From Anarhynchus alexandrinus (lineage: Eukaryota; Chordata; Aves; Charadriiformes; Charadriidae), in assembly GCA_008711295.1 (NCBI GenBank), contig VUYV01000010.1, positions 4,506,822 to 4,570,821 on the forward strand: DNA of 64,000 nucleotides, given 5' to 3'. The translations under genes were made by a program, and so were the position numbers. Below are positions 1 to 13,441 of this stretch, piece by piece. The notes beneath the pieces are model-generated. The model was not told where the DNA came from and made no database searches. It worked only from the letters and a program-made list of their open reading frames with translations. The stretch's first letter is position 1; the number at the start of each line of letters is the position of its first letter.

Positions 1-1235
1 TGGACACCCTTTATGCATTTATTTTTCTATTTTAAGTCAACACAGACGTAAAAAGTCCCAAGTTGCATTACAGTAGCAAACCAATGACTTTCATACTGGT
101 CGTGTGCAGCCTGCAAAGTGCTTGAGGATGGAGAGCAGTCCTACAAGAAGCGCATTATCAGCTATAACGTTTCCAGGCTTTCCTGACTCCACAGATCCCC
201 TTTTCTCAAGTTGATACGCGGATCAAGGTTTAAAATAAAAATACACACGTTGAACAAGAACATCTACGACTCACACTTTCCCCTCACGCCCGGGTAGTTT
301 CTGAGCAGTAGACACCAAGTTTGCTCAAAATACCCTGAGCTGGACACACACAGCCGGCAATTACCCAGTCTGGCATCGGTGTTTCCCACCGAAGATTCTG
401 CTTTTAAGATCTGACATCGAAATGAGTAGATAGTGCTTGGAGGGAGATCTGAATAAAATGCTTTTGTCCATGTCCTACAAAAATGACTGTGTTTAATTTC
501 AGAAAGATTATACATTCTTTAGGGTACTGCTTATGAAGAGGCTGTTGGGGTGTGGATTTATCCGTTTAAGACATAGTTATATGAAACCACTCTATTATAA
601 GGCTATCAGTGTCCAGCTCTTGCAGGCTTTGCAGTTCCCGGTTCAACACAAGATACCGCAGGGTTCATCAGTGACACACCTATGATGGCATCCCTGGACA
701 GAAACTGGAATGCCATATTGCAAGAGAACTACAAGCCACAAATAAAAAAAAAAAAGCTCATTTGCACGTATCAGGTGTCAATTAAGGAAAAACCCGAGCT
801 GCAGTTCATAACAACAATGAGAATGGAGGTCCCAGCGCTAGCACAGGAGGAGGGCTGCTCGCCAGCTGATGATCAATTGCCAATTCGTACCCAAAGAGCC
901 CCACCAGTTGCAGTCCTGTCACCTCTCCCGGCTCTCCCAGTATTCCGCAAGCAGATGTGAGCAAGCGCTGCTCTGGCCGTGAGCGGGGTGGAGGCACAGG
1001 GTGGCAGAAACCACAGGCGCTACGTCCTGCTGAGTCTCACCGAGTGCGTGAAACCTCCTTCAGTGCATTGACAGGTCCTGCATTGGTCTGCAAAAGTCCT
1101 ACAGCGAAGTGGGAATGAAATGCTCGGCGCCCTGCTGGGCAGCACTTCTGCTCTGAAGAGTGAACGTGAATAGAAGAAGATTACCCAGTCCAGACTCTCT
1201 GGTCCATATAAAACACCCAACAGAACAGAACAGAC
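1..1235. other. Unique non-coding sequence, window start
   Basis: I recognise no gene here. The open frames are short (63 to 92 codons), overlap on both strands and have no recognisable motif. A minus-strand AATAAA (TTTATT on the plus strand at 18-23) lies at the very edge. It would fit the 3' end of a minus-strand transcript, but the hexamer is common by chance. A run of 12 A lies at 744-755. Confidence 0.5.
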
Positions 1236-1410
1236 TATTTCATTTGGAAGGGACCTCCAGTGACCATTAGTCCAGCTGCCTGACCACGTTAAAGCATGTT
1301 AAGAGCATTGTCCAAATGCCTCAAACACTGAGAGATTTGGGGCATAGACCACCTCTCTAGGAAGCCTGTTCCAGTGTTTTACCACCCTCTCGGTAAAGAA
1401 ATGCTTCCTA
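1236..1410 (-). mobile_element. CR1 LINE 3'-end fragment, old, minus strand
   Basis: Read on the plus strand, this is the reverse complement of a CR1 3' region. A 'ttggaagggacctccag' block at 1244-1260 is followed by 'tagtccagctgcctg', then a segment close to 'acctctctaggaagcctgttccagtgttttaccaccctc', and ends in a 'gtaaagaaatgcttcct' block. These landmarks occur in the same order in CR1 3' untranslated regions of birds. The match is clearly degraded and fades after about 1410, and the octamer tail is not intact, so this is probably the oldest of the five CR1 copies. No reverse transcriptase sequence is present. It is the only CR1 fragment in this orientation. Confidence 0.8.
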
Positions 1411-4400
1411 AAAGATCTTCATCTTTCTGAAGGACATACTTTAATCACCTGCTGGGGACCAGACTTCTTCCCGAGAGCAAATCCTCAGGAGCATCAGTCA
1501 CAGGCTACGGCTGCAGCAGTAAACCACATCTGCCCAGATAATTTGGTCTGTTCTGTAAGAGGAGCTCCATTTCTGGAGCATACTTTTTAGATGGACACCT
1601 CTGTGCCCATTAAGATGGTAACTCAAGTGGAATAAATATTTACTGACTAGAGTTTATTATGAGCTTAAAAAGAAAAAAAACCCACTGGATTTTTCAACCT
1701 GAAGAACTAAAGCCCTTGTGAAAACAGGAAAGCAAAGTCTTTCTGCTTATCTTGCTTTAGAGAAAGTCACGCTGATTTCCTGCAAATTATTCCAGCAGAT
1801 TGAAAAATAGATAATACAGCTAATAACAAAATAGATTAGACACTAAAACAAAACCCCGGGTCCAGACGACTCCATCTGCAAGATCTGCAGTAAAATTCCC
1901 ATGGTCATTTCCAAAAGTAGGAATGATACAGCCAGAGATTTGGGCAGTCAGGTGATAACTCTCCTGCAATGTCCTTGTCCCTGTGTGTGACATCTGGTCA
2001 TCCGGCAAGGAAATACCAGGGATCATTTAGTTTTAATTCTGACCGATGGGACGGCGAGGGCTCGACACGCGGCTGCAAAGGAGAGCGAAGGTCTCCCCCG
2101 GAGCTTAATGCCGGGAAACTTCAAACTCCAAAGATCTTTTTCCGAAGGAAAAGTGAATAATCTGCTATCGCAAAGGGGGCTGGGGGTGGGGGAAGAATAA
2201 CAAATCAGGAGGGAAAAATGTACCGAAATATTTACACAGCTGGTTTTTCAGGACACTGCTTTTGAGATCGGCTGTTTTTCAACCACACAGTTCAAAAAAT
2301 AGTCTTAATCCATAAGCAGCGTTTCCATCGCTGTGACAGAAATCAGCTCAGTAAAAACTACTGCATGGGCTGTACGTGACTTTCCTTTGCTTTTTCAAAT
2401 CCAGGTGCGTCTTCAAAAGGACACAACACTGTCGTCAACCTGATGTTTGTAAATGCTTTCTGGAAAGAACATGTTTACAGGTTGCTTCAAATTATTTTTG
2501 CACTTCCTCCCCAAGAAACCAACCGAATTTCAAAACAAATTATTCCTTTGAAAAAATGTCAGTAGGATTTGCTAAGTATGAATGTAGTGAAAAAAAAAAA
2601 AGCAAAATTAGTTATTCAAATACAAGATAACACTAAAAATACAAAGAGCTAAACTAATAAACCCACATCTGATTTTAGTTTTGTTCCCCATGAAATAATG
2701 TCAGCACAATTGCTGCCTCAGGGATGTGGAAACACAACAACACTACGGCGTTTTCACCAGTGCCTGGACACGCCGAACGCACACCCGCTTCCTTTCAAAG
2801 GAGAACCCTTTGGATCCACAACAGCCTTCTCACGCACATTTTTTAAGTTGCCATCGGGAAATATAATAAAACTAAGTTAAGGTCCAGGGAGAAGCCTGGC
2901 TCGGTGTTGCCTTCTGAAGGTGGCTTTTAGCTGAAACATTTATTCCTACTTTTATTCCTTAACCAGTGGGAGCCAGAGAGGAGGAGGACACCAGAGGTCC
3001 AGCCTTGGCCAAGGGACCAGAGGAACATGCCATGCTTAGCTAAGAAATACGAAGACAGATGGGACAGATTGCCATCTACAAACACAACAGAAGGGAGATA
3101 CACCCAGTTTTGTTTTCAAAAAGCTGTTTAAACTATAGGACAGTGTTGGCATAAGGATAATAAACTGACCGTGAATAAACTGATGTAAAAAATTAGGAGT
3201 TTTGCGAGCAACAGGAGATCTGGAACAGTTTTTGGACAGATGATTACAGACAAAAAAGTGGTTTTAAAACAGACCTTCTCCAATTTAAAACTTGGATTAA
3301 ATAAATGTGATTACTTGCTGGGCAGTGCTCGCAGGAGCCTGATCATCCCTGTGGTGTTTCCACCCTCCTGGAGCATCTCTGAATGATATGGAGGAAGTTC
3401 CCTGTAGGGAGTCTGTTGGAACAAACTAGATAGTCCACAGTCACCAGCGCTGAGCTGCATCAGCAGCTATGAAACCCCCGACTCCTCTTGGTAATTATAC
3501 TTCACATGTGTTACTGTTTCAGCACAGGAACTGGCTGTCTGATCAATGACGGCTTTTGCTGGATATCTTATTTAAACGTTAGTCGACGTCAGCTATTCGA
3601 GCGGTCTCCAAACCTACTCGCATCAGACCGCTGAAGGCAACCAGAATACATCAACACATAGCTACTGCACCGGGAGGAGGATGCTGGTGGCATGTCTTCA
3701 CACCACGAGATGGGTAAAGCAGAAGCTGTACGGGAGAGAGACAATCCAATGTGTATTTTCTCCCTACAGAGATATATCTCTATAGGAGCTTCTTGTTCTC
3801 TCTCCAGCAGGTTAAGCCAAACAGGGCTTTTTGTACCTACAGCCCCTTCTATTTAGTGCATGTGCCCATGAAGAGTTTCTTAAAGGCCAGTGGTCTTTCT
3901 GCATTATAATTTAATTTCAGAGACGCATATCAAACCAGAAGACGAGCCACCATTTGAAAGAGGTGCTTACAATAATACATGACTGATTTTTCCAAGATAT
4001 TACAGTTGCATGTCCCGAAAACAAACCACAAGGGGAAGCAAATGAAGTGTAATACAGAAGGATTACTCAGGCATTCCATATTCTAGGTGTCATCACTAAA
4101 TTGATTTGTCATTTTATAAAATATCATATTTTAAATAAACTTGGTAAAGATAAAAACTGCAATCTGTTCCAATTTCTTTATCATATTTCATTACTCCACT
4201 GGTTTGGGGTGACAATATGGGAAATTCTGTGCTTTTAAAGCAAGTTTTCTTCTCCCCAGGCCTCTTAGCATATTTTCAGGCTTGGATCACAAACACAATA
4301 TAAATCATTTGAAAAAAGTCACAGACATTTTAAAATAACATGAAACATTAATGTATTTGTTTTTTTAAACACGCGTTATCATTTGGAGCTGAAGTACCTG

Positions 4401-4903
4401 ACAGTAGCAATTTAAACAATGTAAAAGGAACAGATATTTTTATTTTATGCATGTCCACTAACTCATTAGTGTAAGATGAATAGATTTTTAACGTATGGCG
4501 TAATGGGATCGTTTGTTAGTTTTTTGAACCCTGTTGAAAAGTTTATCGAAGCAGCTATGGAAAGTTCAAGTTCTTGTAAATGGAAGGAACAGTACTCAAA
4601 AGTTTAAGATAATGTATCAGTGCTTTAATAAGCCTTCCCCCTAAAATGTTGATTAGAGCAGGCGATTATTTCTTTCACAGTTTAAAACTTTCACATTGCT
4701 ACATAAACGTTGATACAGTGCCAAGAGCACAATGGAAAGTCAATTTTGCTTCATTCATTTGAAAATATCAAACTTAGCTTCCACAGACCAAACCCAGAAG
4801 TAAAACAATTGTCTAAGTTGTCCTAAATTCAGCTTAAAATCGGTACGCTACCCAGGAGACGAAGAAAATTCTGGTTTTAAGCTTGACTTATATTTGCCTG
4901 CGT
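1411..4903. other. Unique AT-rich non-coding stretch
   Basis: No open frame here exceeds about 84 codons and none resembles a known protein. A run of 12 A lies at 2590-2601. The part from about 3900 to 4900 is notably AT-rich, low in CpG and free of recognisable repeats. It could be conserved intronic sequence or a long 3' UTR, but I have no direct evidence for either. Confidence 0.45.
4080..4240. promoter_or_regulatory. Possible conserved noncoding block
   Basis: AT-rich, repeat-free sequence with almost no CpG and several ATTA/TAAT-type cores, for example around 'aaattgatttgtc'. The texture resembles vertebrate conserved noncoding elements. This is a judgement from appearance only, as conservation cannot be seen in a single sequence. 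Confidence 0.15.
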
Positions 4904-5003
4904 TGAGCAACCTGGTCTAACGGTAGGTGTCCCTGCCCATGGCAGGGGGGTTGGAACAAGATGATCTTTAAGGTCCTTTCCAACCTAAACCTTCCTATGA
5001 TTC
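4904..5003 (+). mobile_element. CR1 LINE 3' tail, about 100 bp
   Basis: This is a heavily 5'-truncated CR1 copy. It begins within 'gagcaacctggtctaa', continues through 'ggtgtccctgcccatggcag' and 'ggttggaacaagatgatct', and ends in 'ggtcctttccaacctaaacc' followed by 'cctatgattcc', a decayed version of the terminal octamer repeat. The block order and wording match the longer copies at 29437-29700 and 61862-62180, so all three are probably from related CR1 lineages. Only untranslated sequence is kept. Extreme 5' truncation is usual for CR1. Confidence 0.93.
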
Positions 5004-8000
5004 CTTGTCATATGCAGGGGAGAAGTCACCACCATCATCCTCTCAGAACCACAGGCTTTACTCCAGCAAATACTTACTGGATGCACCTCAAGTGGGAAGC
5101 TTTTGGTGGGGAATGACAGCATTTGTGGTCAAGGATTACTGATTAAGTAACTTCATGCTCTCAGAAAGACCATTAGAGTTAAGCACAGAATAAAATGTTT
5201 GTCTTCTAGACACGTACAAGTTTCAACACACTAAATATACACTTAAAAGTAAAGAACTGTCCACAGATAGATTTCAATGGTACAAATCAACTCCTACAAT
5301 TGGGATGGTTATATCAATATATAGACTTTCTTTTGGCTCAAGTTGGTGGAAGGAGATGGAAGATAAGATCTTCCGGATCTTCTTGTGCTGTCTCAACAAT
5401 ATTAACATTAGTGATTCTGCTGCTATTAGAACAGATAAAAAGCCCATTTTCACTGAACCTGGGTAACTGCTTTGTGAGCAGCTCAGCTGAGGGCTGGAGG
5501 GAAGAGGAGCTGCTGGCTCAACCGTGGCCACAGACACCCACAATGGGAGATGGAGACAATCCCCATCTACTGCAACGCACATGGGCAAAAACCAGCGAGG
5601 AGATGGGACTCCGTCATCTTGTAAAAGTCAACAAAGCTATGCTGATCTACACCAGCACAGGATTCAGATCTTGTAAGATTGCTCTTATCTGGAGAGCAGT
5701 ACTAATCATCACAAGTTGGCCACAGTTATTTTTACATTGTGCAAAATGGAGAGGAAAGGATGGAAAACAAAATAATCTCCTAAGGACAAAATGCAGCTGG
5801 AAGAACATGCAAGATACCAATGCTAATGCATGGAAACATCTGGCCAAGATGGGAAGGAGACTAAAGTTTTCTCCCTCCACATTAATGGGAACACATTGAA
5901 ACCTGACAACGGCTCTGTCCTATGGAAATACCGCGGCTCTCATCATTCAGGCAGTCAGGCTTGAAATCCTGACATGAACATCAGAGGGGGGAAAAACGAC
6001 TCCACTACTTCTGCTTTCCATTGAAATAAAACAGTTTGCAACAAAAGGCAAGCGCATGCATTTGTTTTCCTCGGTGTGTTTCCAATCATGGCAGTGTGTT
6101 TAAGTAGTCAGGCTGCATCCAAGCCTTAAAGCTCAACAGCGCAGAGAGGGCAGATGACATCCTGATGGCAGAAGTGGCTGTGTAAATCATCTCCAAATGA
6201 CAGTGTCATACACGGAGAGCTGCTTAATTTGGAATGTGCCAAACGGTGCTTTTCCTCATCTGGCCTCATCTTATACATCAGCCAACAATTCCTTTGGGGA
6301 TTGTAATTCTTGCCATAGACAAATGTACAACAGATGCTAAAAAAAAATAAAAAATCTCCATAGAGGTAGCACAGCAGCCACTCCTGAAGTCAAAAGCAAA
6401 CTTGCCAACAGCCACAAGCCCCTCTCGGGTCATCTGGCTACCAACCTTCAGCATCGCCCAGCGGTGACTGGGCAAGGGAGTGAGGAAGGACAAGGAAACG
6501 ACCGAGAATTGAGACCCTGTACAGCTCAAAGCTCCTGTTTCTGATTAGGGGTTTCCAGAAGGACACGTTTTAGAAGTGTACAAATGCTAATCAAGTCTCC
6601 TGTCCATTTTTTTTTTTTTCCCCAAATGACACAGGACGATTTCCTGTCCACACTCAGGTGCTTTGCCCAGTTTAAAGTTATAAGCAGCAGTACCCAACAG
6701 GGTTAAATAAAAAAGCTATACGCTTTATGCTACTGCTTTAACACAGTGGTAAAGCAATCCCCTTCTTTTAAGTGAGCAGCATCTATCCCAATGCACCTAT
6801 AAGATTTCAGTCTGAACACACCTTGGTATGTCACCATCACCTTAGGCCAGTTCACGCGTTTTGCCAGAGCTGTAGAAGCGCGTCTGTGCTTTGCAGCCTC
6901 TGCGCCTTGTAACAGGGAGATCAGCACTGAGACACGAGTCTGCTTGTTTCCATATTTACACATATCCGTGTGCTCAGTCCTTTGAGGACATGTGCACCTT
7001 CATTTAAACCATCTCACTATCCCATAACCATGCAGGAAACCTCCATATGCTAAAAAGAAAAAAACAACCACAAACCCAACAAACAGAGGTAACAGTAATT
7101 TTGAGGGACAGTAGTTCCAAATTTATAAATTTTCTTGTTTTCTTCAGAGAAATTATGCAATGATTTTGTCAACCGGGGAGAGAACTCTCCTGTCTCTTAC
7201 ATAGGCAATTTAATTTATTGGATAGAGACACGAGAAGCTGAGCAAAGTGTGAGGTACAGACACTGGCAAGGGAAAACAGTGCCCAAACCCGCCAGCCCCA
7301 CACAGCAGTCACCTGGACGGTCAGAGTCCAGGGTCAAGCACGTGTCTTATCCAGGCAGAGCCGTGGTGACAAAGGGAGAGTGATGGCAGAAGACTACAGG
7401 CTGCACAGGGAGAAGGGACATGGTTGCTGTCCCCAAATCCCACCTAGCACATTCAACCAAGAGACCTTCAGGTCCCGGACTGAGCTTCTGATCTCAAAGA
7501 AGCCAGAAGAGCTACGACAATAGCCAATTGCCTCAGGGACCACTTCAGTGGCAAGCTGCGTTTCAAGAAAATATTTTTTGTGAATGGTTTTGAAAGTAGA
7601 AATTAGTGTCAAAAAATTTGCACATCAAAAGAATTATCTATTCCAATATGCTCTGTGTCAATAGACAGTTGTGAGAAGCTGTAAAAGCCTTACCGGTACA
7701 AGACAGTCTGGCATGACATGCTCAGGAGTTAGCCACCTGTTGAGCTTCGGAGAGAACTTCTCTACAGCTGTTTCAAGATCTTCAGGAGTGTCCTACAGAA
7801 TGTCTTGCTCCTCAACCAACATATCACCATGGTTTCAGGTCTTCCAAAAGGCCAAGACTTGCTGCTACAGTTGATATTTTTCAGCACTTCAAAGCCTGGA
7901 CTGAGATTTGCGGCCCACTCAGAAGCCTGCTATCTTTGGCATCCCCCAAAATTGAAGAAACATCAGAGTTTGGCTATTTTTGCTGCTGGCTTTCCAATCT

Positions 8001-8104
8001 AACATTAACAGCCAGTGTCCACAAACTACATCCTGAAGCTCTTACTCAATCCCATGGAAAGTTTGCTGGAAGAAGGGATGAGTAAAGGTTACCACATTTT
8101 TGTC
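5004..8104. other. Unique non-coding stretch with one long stop-free frame
   Basis: This holds the longest stop-free frame of the window (5300-5899, plus strand), treated as a finding rather than a gene. A run of 13 T lies at 6607-6619. An A/C-only tract of 28 bases lies at 7058-7085. I recognise no repeat family or exon. Confidence 0.45.
6607..6619. repeat. Homopolymer T13
   Basis: Thirteen consecutive T followed by CCCC. It is isolated from any recognisable retrotransposon, so it is not clearly a poly(A) tail on the minus strand. Confidence 0.95.
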
Positions 8105-8124
8105 TTATTATTTTTATTATTATT
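8105..8124. repeat. TTA-type microsatellite
   Basis: An imperfect array of TTA/ATT units with one T-rich interruption, about 20 bases long. Confidence 0.85.
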
Positions 8125-8612
8125 AGAGAACACACAACAGCTGTACATCCAAACTTGATATTTTTACAAGCCAAAGAGCAATCACGCTTTTCTAAACCTT
8201 GGCATGTCTTTAGCTCGCTGTGCAAAAGTTCCAGGGGGCATGAGTCAGCTTACAAACCCATAAAAATCTAATTATGGCTGATGATCATCCTTTTGTTTAC
8301 ACTGTATGTAAAATGCTAGCTGCTTCTGATACTCACTGCAGGAGCAAGATTTACCATCAATCTTGAAATTATTTCTATCACACCAACATGACTTAAAATG
8401 GCCCATTTCGGATAGAACAGAACCCACACCACACAAAAGGTTTTGCCTTATTTGCCAAACACTTGATTTCTCTCTCATACAGCTACTGAAACACTGTATG
8501 CTCTAGAGTCGTTCTTAAATTTGGAAAGAAGTTCCAAAAAAACCCACATAATACAACTAAGTTTTGGTTTAAAGAAAGCAATGTGCAGCAGATCCTCTCA
8601 CAGACTGCATGG

Positions 8613-8629
8613 CAACCAACCAACCAACC
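8613..8629. repeat. CAAC microsatellite, about four units
   Basis: A short perfect array of the tetranucleotide CAAC in the plus-strand reading. Confidence 0.9.
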
Positions 8630-9109
8630 TCAGGCCACACAGGGAACTGATTTTCTGATCTTATCCAGACTTGAGCAGGACTGCAATAGTCTCTGGATAG
8701 ACTCACATGGAGGACAGAACATAAACGTTTAGGTAATGAGGGTTATAGCAATCCCACTGCCTTTTGAAGGAAAAGGCCAGAGAAGTGACCCTACTTCTCT
8801 GGACCAGTGCTGGTGGTCGGCAGGACCACTGCTGACGGACCCCATGGAGCAGGTCCCATTAATCAACTGCAACAGGGGAAGACAACAGTCAATTTTCCCT
8901 CTCACATGAACTCATTGCTCTTTGATGTGTTTCAGCAGCTGCCCCCAGAGAGCTGCAAGACACTTAACCAAAAATCACATCAGGATCTGTTTGCTCCATG
9001 AAGAAAGTATTTGCTAATCCAAACTGGGCTGCAGGGAAGCACAAACCACCAAATAAGGAGGCTACTGGCAAAGGGGTTTATGTTCCTCCCCTTTCCAGTA
9101 ACAGGTAGG

Positions 9110-9141
9110 ATTTTTTATTTTATTTTTTTATTTAAAAAAAA
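9110..9141. repeat. AT-only low-complexity tract
   Basis: T-rich sequence (TTTTTTATTTTATTTTTTTATTT) passes directly into A8, so the tract can fold back on itself. No retrotransposon body adjoins it. Confidence 0.85.
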
Positions 9142-10348
9142 CCCAAACTAATTCCAAACCTGCTTGCACAGGTCTTAAAGGAAAAAAAACCATCCTCCTG
9201 TGAGCAGGGTGTAGCTTGAATCTGAATGACTCTTAGAGAAGAGTCTGCCAACACGACAGTTCTTGGAAAGCTGCACAAGTGCAGCCCAAAGTGAGATTTC
9301 TAAAAAGAATTCCATCAGGTTTACGTACTGCTCATAGAGCAAGCCCAGCAGCTGGCAAATGCAGGAAACTTTCAAGCTTAGCCCAATTCCTCCCATCCCA
9401 TTCTTTCCCTCCAGTGACAGTTTATTTCAAGTCGCTTTTTCACACGTCCTAAGTACAGGTACCACGGGAGAGGCAGGTGTGGGTGCTTTCCATATCGCTG
9501 TCCAAACCGCTGCAAAATGAGCTCATGCACTTGCGTAGCACTGCTCATGCTCCCGAGCCATACCATGGCATCCCAGCTATCGAAATCACAGTATCAGCAA
9601 GCATCTAAGCGGGGGCAGAAAGGACAAAGACGATTTATCCCCGCAAAAATGTTAGTCTAAAATAAGCACCCTCAACAAGTGACCCTGTTGCCTGTACAGT
9701 CATAAATAACAGTTGCGCCAAGTCAAGCCCTTAAAGAACAGGCCTGGTTTTATTGCTCCTAACACCCACGGTTTTCTCAGTAAGAACTGGTTCTGTTTTC
9801 TTCGCTGCTAGGCTGGGAATTCAAATAGCTGCTGCTGTTCGAATGATAACAGAACAGGGAATATCTTCTGTAGCAAAAGTGGCTGGACTGTCCCCAGCCC
9901 AGAAAGCACACGGCAAAGTTGGCGAGAGATGCAGGGCAAAATACTGATTTCTGGTCTTTGATGCAAGGCAGGGGTTGGTGACGCTGGTATATCCAAGGGG
10001 AGACGCCCCCCAGACACATTCCCAGCTGCCCTCCAGGACAGAGGATAGAGAAACAACTACCCACTCTCTGCCCTTCCTTCTCCCTTCCCAGTCTGCTGTT
10101 CCCAACCACACATGCCCATGCGCAGACACCGGAGGAAACGATGAGCTAAGAAACAAATGCAAAAGATTTAATTACAAATAGGGAATAAAATACTCCAATG
10201 AGGCGTGACAATAAAATAAACAAACCAACCATTATCTCTGCATGAAAGAATAAAGACTTGCAAGGTATTACCAGGGGCTGCAAAAACTCAAGTAAAAATA
10301 AGATCCTGAAAAGCAGTATTTCTCTTCCCCAAATATTTTTTTAAGGAG

Positions 10349-10374
10349 AAAAAAAAACCCCAACAAACAACAAA
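10349..10374. repeat. A/C-only low-complexity tract
   Basis: Nine A, then CCCC, then AAC-type units, with no G or T over 26 bases. It belongs to the set of strand-pure A/C or G/T tracts described in the findings. Confidence 0.85.
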
Positions 10375-12244
10375 GATGACCCTATGAGTATTAAACTTTT
10401 GGCACTGTACCATGAATTTCTAAGCCACGAATTTCTCTGAAGGGTTTTCTTAGTGCATCTTAGCAATTCATAGAGGAAGTGACCCTCTGGCACGAACACC
10501 CAGTTGTCTGGGCTTTGAAGTTGTGGAGGCTTCTTAAAAATGTCTGTATGACACTTACTCTGATGTCCTGCCTCTGAACACCAGCTTTTGACCTTTCATC
10601 CCTAGAAAGACAGTTTCTGACTCCCAACTCTGTCTCATGAGAGACTATTTTGTGTGCATTCACAGCAATATTCCAATTCCTAAGGCTTCAAAAGCGGAAG
10701 GGAAGCGCTAATCCATCAGCCACTTCCAGTGTTACACATTGATTGTGGTTGATATCCAGTTGTCTTTAAAATGAAAATAGGCTGTGTAGGTCAGACACTA
10801 AATATCTGAGTGCCCTGATGGGAACAAATCACCGCAGAATTATGTTTTCCTTTGGGTTTTCAACTGTCAGTTCTGAAGAGTCTTTTGGTCCAAAAAGAAA
10901 ATATGTTTGGTAGAGTGCAAATGACAAAGACAAAGTACCTTCACAAGACATTTTACTTCACCTAGTTACTAACCCTTGCTTGTTTCTTTACTTTGGGACC
11001 AGCAAAGTTTAACCATTTCAATTGTTTCTACATTAAAGCAAAGGAGGAATTTGGTCTTGTAACTAACACTAACATCCAGTTACTGTCCAAGTAACCCAAA
11101 ACGTTCATCATTATCCAAGGTAACAACCCTAATAAGAGTAGGGTCATGAGTGAACCGGTGCTGCTTGTGAAGTACCAGGAGAGGCACAGGAAAAGAATTT
11201 TCCATAGTATTAGTAGTATTTGAACCTCTGCTAAGCACCTAGCAGAAGAAAAAGAAAAGCCTCCCCTTCCAAGTAGGGACTAAAGTAGATGATTCAATAA
11301 GAAGAACAGTAGGTTGTATAATGCGAGATTTAACACGCTCTCCCTCTTTTGCCAAACTGTCATGATTACTTGAAGACTCATTTCCAGCGGAGGTTGCCTT
11401 GCCCTAAAGTAAGGATTAAAAACAGATTGTGAACTATGTCTGCTTTGGTGTACTCCGTTTCAGGCTTTATGGCACATACTGCTCAAAAGTATGGAGAACT
11501 CACTTGCAACATTAGTAGGTAATTGCAACTACGGATGAGTGGTGAATTTAAGCGCTAATTACCACGTGTAACACAAGCTAGGATTTTCACATGGGTTTGT
11601 GGAACTTGAAGCCTCACAACGCAGCATTTACGTGATTTTCACCCTCAGACAGCAACGGATTCACAGATCCCACACTGATGTGCATGATCACGCAGCAAGA
11701 CCCAAACCCACCTCTTCAGGTTCCCAGCTCCATGCCCCAGCCACAGGAGCTTACCATTGCCCCCAGCCCACCGCACTGTCACACGCCTCCCAAAAATCCA
11801 TTTCCAAAGGAATGGGAGGTTGGCTAATTGCTGTTAAAAGGAAACATAGGAAATTCCCTGTCGGTCATGTCAATGAGAGGGATTGCGCCCAAAAAGCCTG
11901 TCAAAGCGCACACATGTGGGAGTGACCTGCCTGGCTTCCCAGCCAGACCATAACTGAACTTCTGTCCCAAGTCAAGAGAGTTCAGAAGCAGCAAGTTACT
12001 GGCAGAAAACCCTTATTATCAGGGGATCCAGTGCAGTCCTTTCTTCTCAGAAACTCCTATTGCCTTCTACTACTGAGTTTAAAGAGAAAAAAAAACTTTC
12101 CAAGCCCAAGGAAATGGCACATTAGAGTGAAGAATCCTATAAAAGAACAATAATTTGGAGTTTGTGACATCTCCATTTACTTTAAAAAGAGCACTGAAGC
12201 GATCGGAAGAGTCAGCTAGAAAGTAATCTGAAGAGATAATTTTA

Positions 12245-12259
12245 TGTGCTGTCAGCACA
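12245..12259. promoter_or_regulatory. 15-bp palindrome resembling a MARE site
   Basis: TGTGCTG-T-CAGCACA is a perfect inverted repeat of 7 bp with a one-base centre. The core TGCTGTCAGCA resembles the MAF recognition element TGCTGAGTCAGCA but is two bases shorter in the middle. Such palindromes arise by chance at this scale, so function is only a guess. Confidence 0.25.
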
Positions 12260-13420
12260 GTATTTCCAGATTGCGATAAACTTCTGCCACGCAGACGGGA
12301 AGTTGCTCCCTTTCTCAGTGACTAATACTTTAAAAATCAATACGAGCGTCCCTTGGGTATTTTCCTCTTCGAGGCTGCTCTTTGGTGTTTAGCAGAGTCA
12401 AGAAGTTGCATGAGCCGTGTGGCCCAGACCCCTCCTGGCCTCATGGCACCACTGGTGGAGGTCCGGTTTCACCCACCTGATTTTTCAAGTCTATAGATGC
12501 TTTCCAGAACTCGGGTCTCATTTCACACGCTGCGCCGCTCAGCTGCCTGCACATAGCGGCCATCGCACTTTTAATAACTTGGGGTTAGGGAATGTGTGTG
12601 TGTATTTTAGTAGTACTGATTTGCACCATCAGGAACTGTTTGCTTAGATCAAAGATTAACCATTTGGGTTGTTTTTAAACAGCAACACCTTCGCTTTTCC
12701 CTCTGACACGAGTTTTGGTTGCTCTTTGTTAAAACGTATTATCTTCCCCGTCAGTATTTAACACTAAATTCGAGTGTATGGGTTTAGACCTCATTACAAT
12801 GCAAAAACCATTCCACATTACACCATTAAAGCTTTTAAGTGGGACAAGACGCACCACTGTGGAGCTCACGGATATCTGAAACACGGGAAAGAAAAAAACA
12901 CAACAGCCCAGGGTTTTATGGGAGAAACTTAAATACGGAATTTATTAATGTGTTTGTGCAGCAGATGCAATACCCCAGTGTCATTTTCAAAGAAGGCAAA
13001 TTTTATTTCTTGGAAAGGGTATATTAAGAGCAGTATTAAAACTCAATTTTAAAAACAAGCTATTCTTTCCTTTTAGAGTTCAAACCACAGCTGAGGGGAG
13101 CTGCTAAGCTTTACTTCCCTCCCTAGCAAAACTGCAGTGGCTCAAAGCAAAGCGAAAATCCCCCCCGCAGCACCCGTGAGCTGCAGGGCTATGGATTTAC
13201 TGCTTCGGAGAGCTAATTCCTACAGCTGCTTCCCAACACTCCAGCTCCTCATTTCCGCTACACCGAAAACACCTGGCTGAGAACGGACAACCCTGGGAGA
13301 CCTGCTTGTAGATGTCAGCCTGGATTTACTCCGCTCAGCCTGAGAGGAAGGAGCTCAGCGTTTCCCATTAAAAAAGAGAAACATACTGCTGAAGCTCTGA
13401 TTTTGCTCTGACCAAAACCC

Positions 13421-13441
13421 AAACCAAAACTTTTTTGGTTT
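13421..13441. repeat. Perfect 9-bp stem with 3-base loop
   Basis: AAACCAAAA, loop CTT, TTTTGGTTT. The stem is perfect but consists only of A, C, G/T low-complexity sequence. It sits in an A/C-rich run that begins near 13411 and is most likely a by-product of that composition. Confidence 0.7.

Noticed and set aside
18..23. Minus-strand AATAAA as a gene end
   Set aside because: The hexamer is common by chance in AT-rich DNA and the window ends before a cleavage site could be judged, so it is noted only in the region entry.
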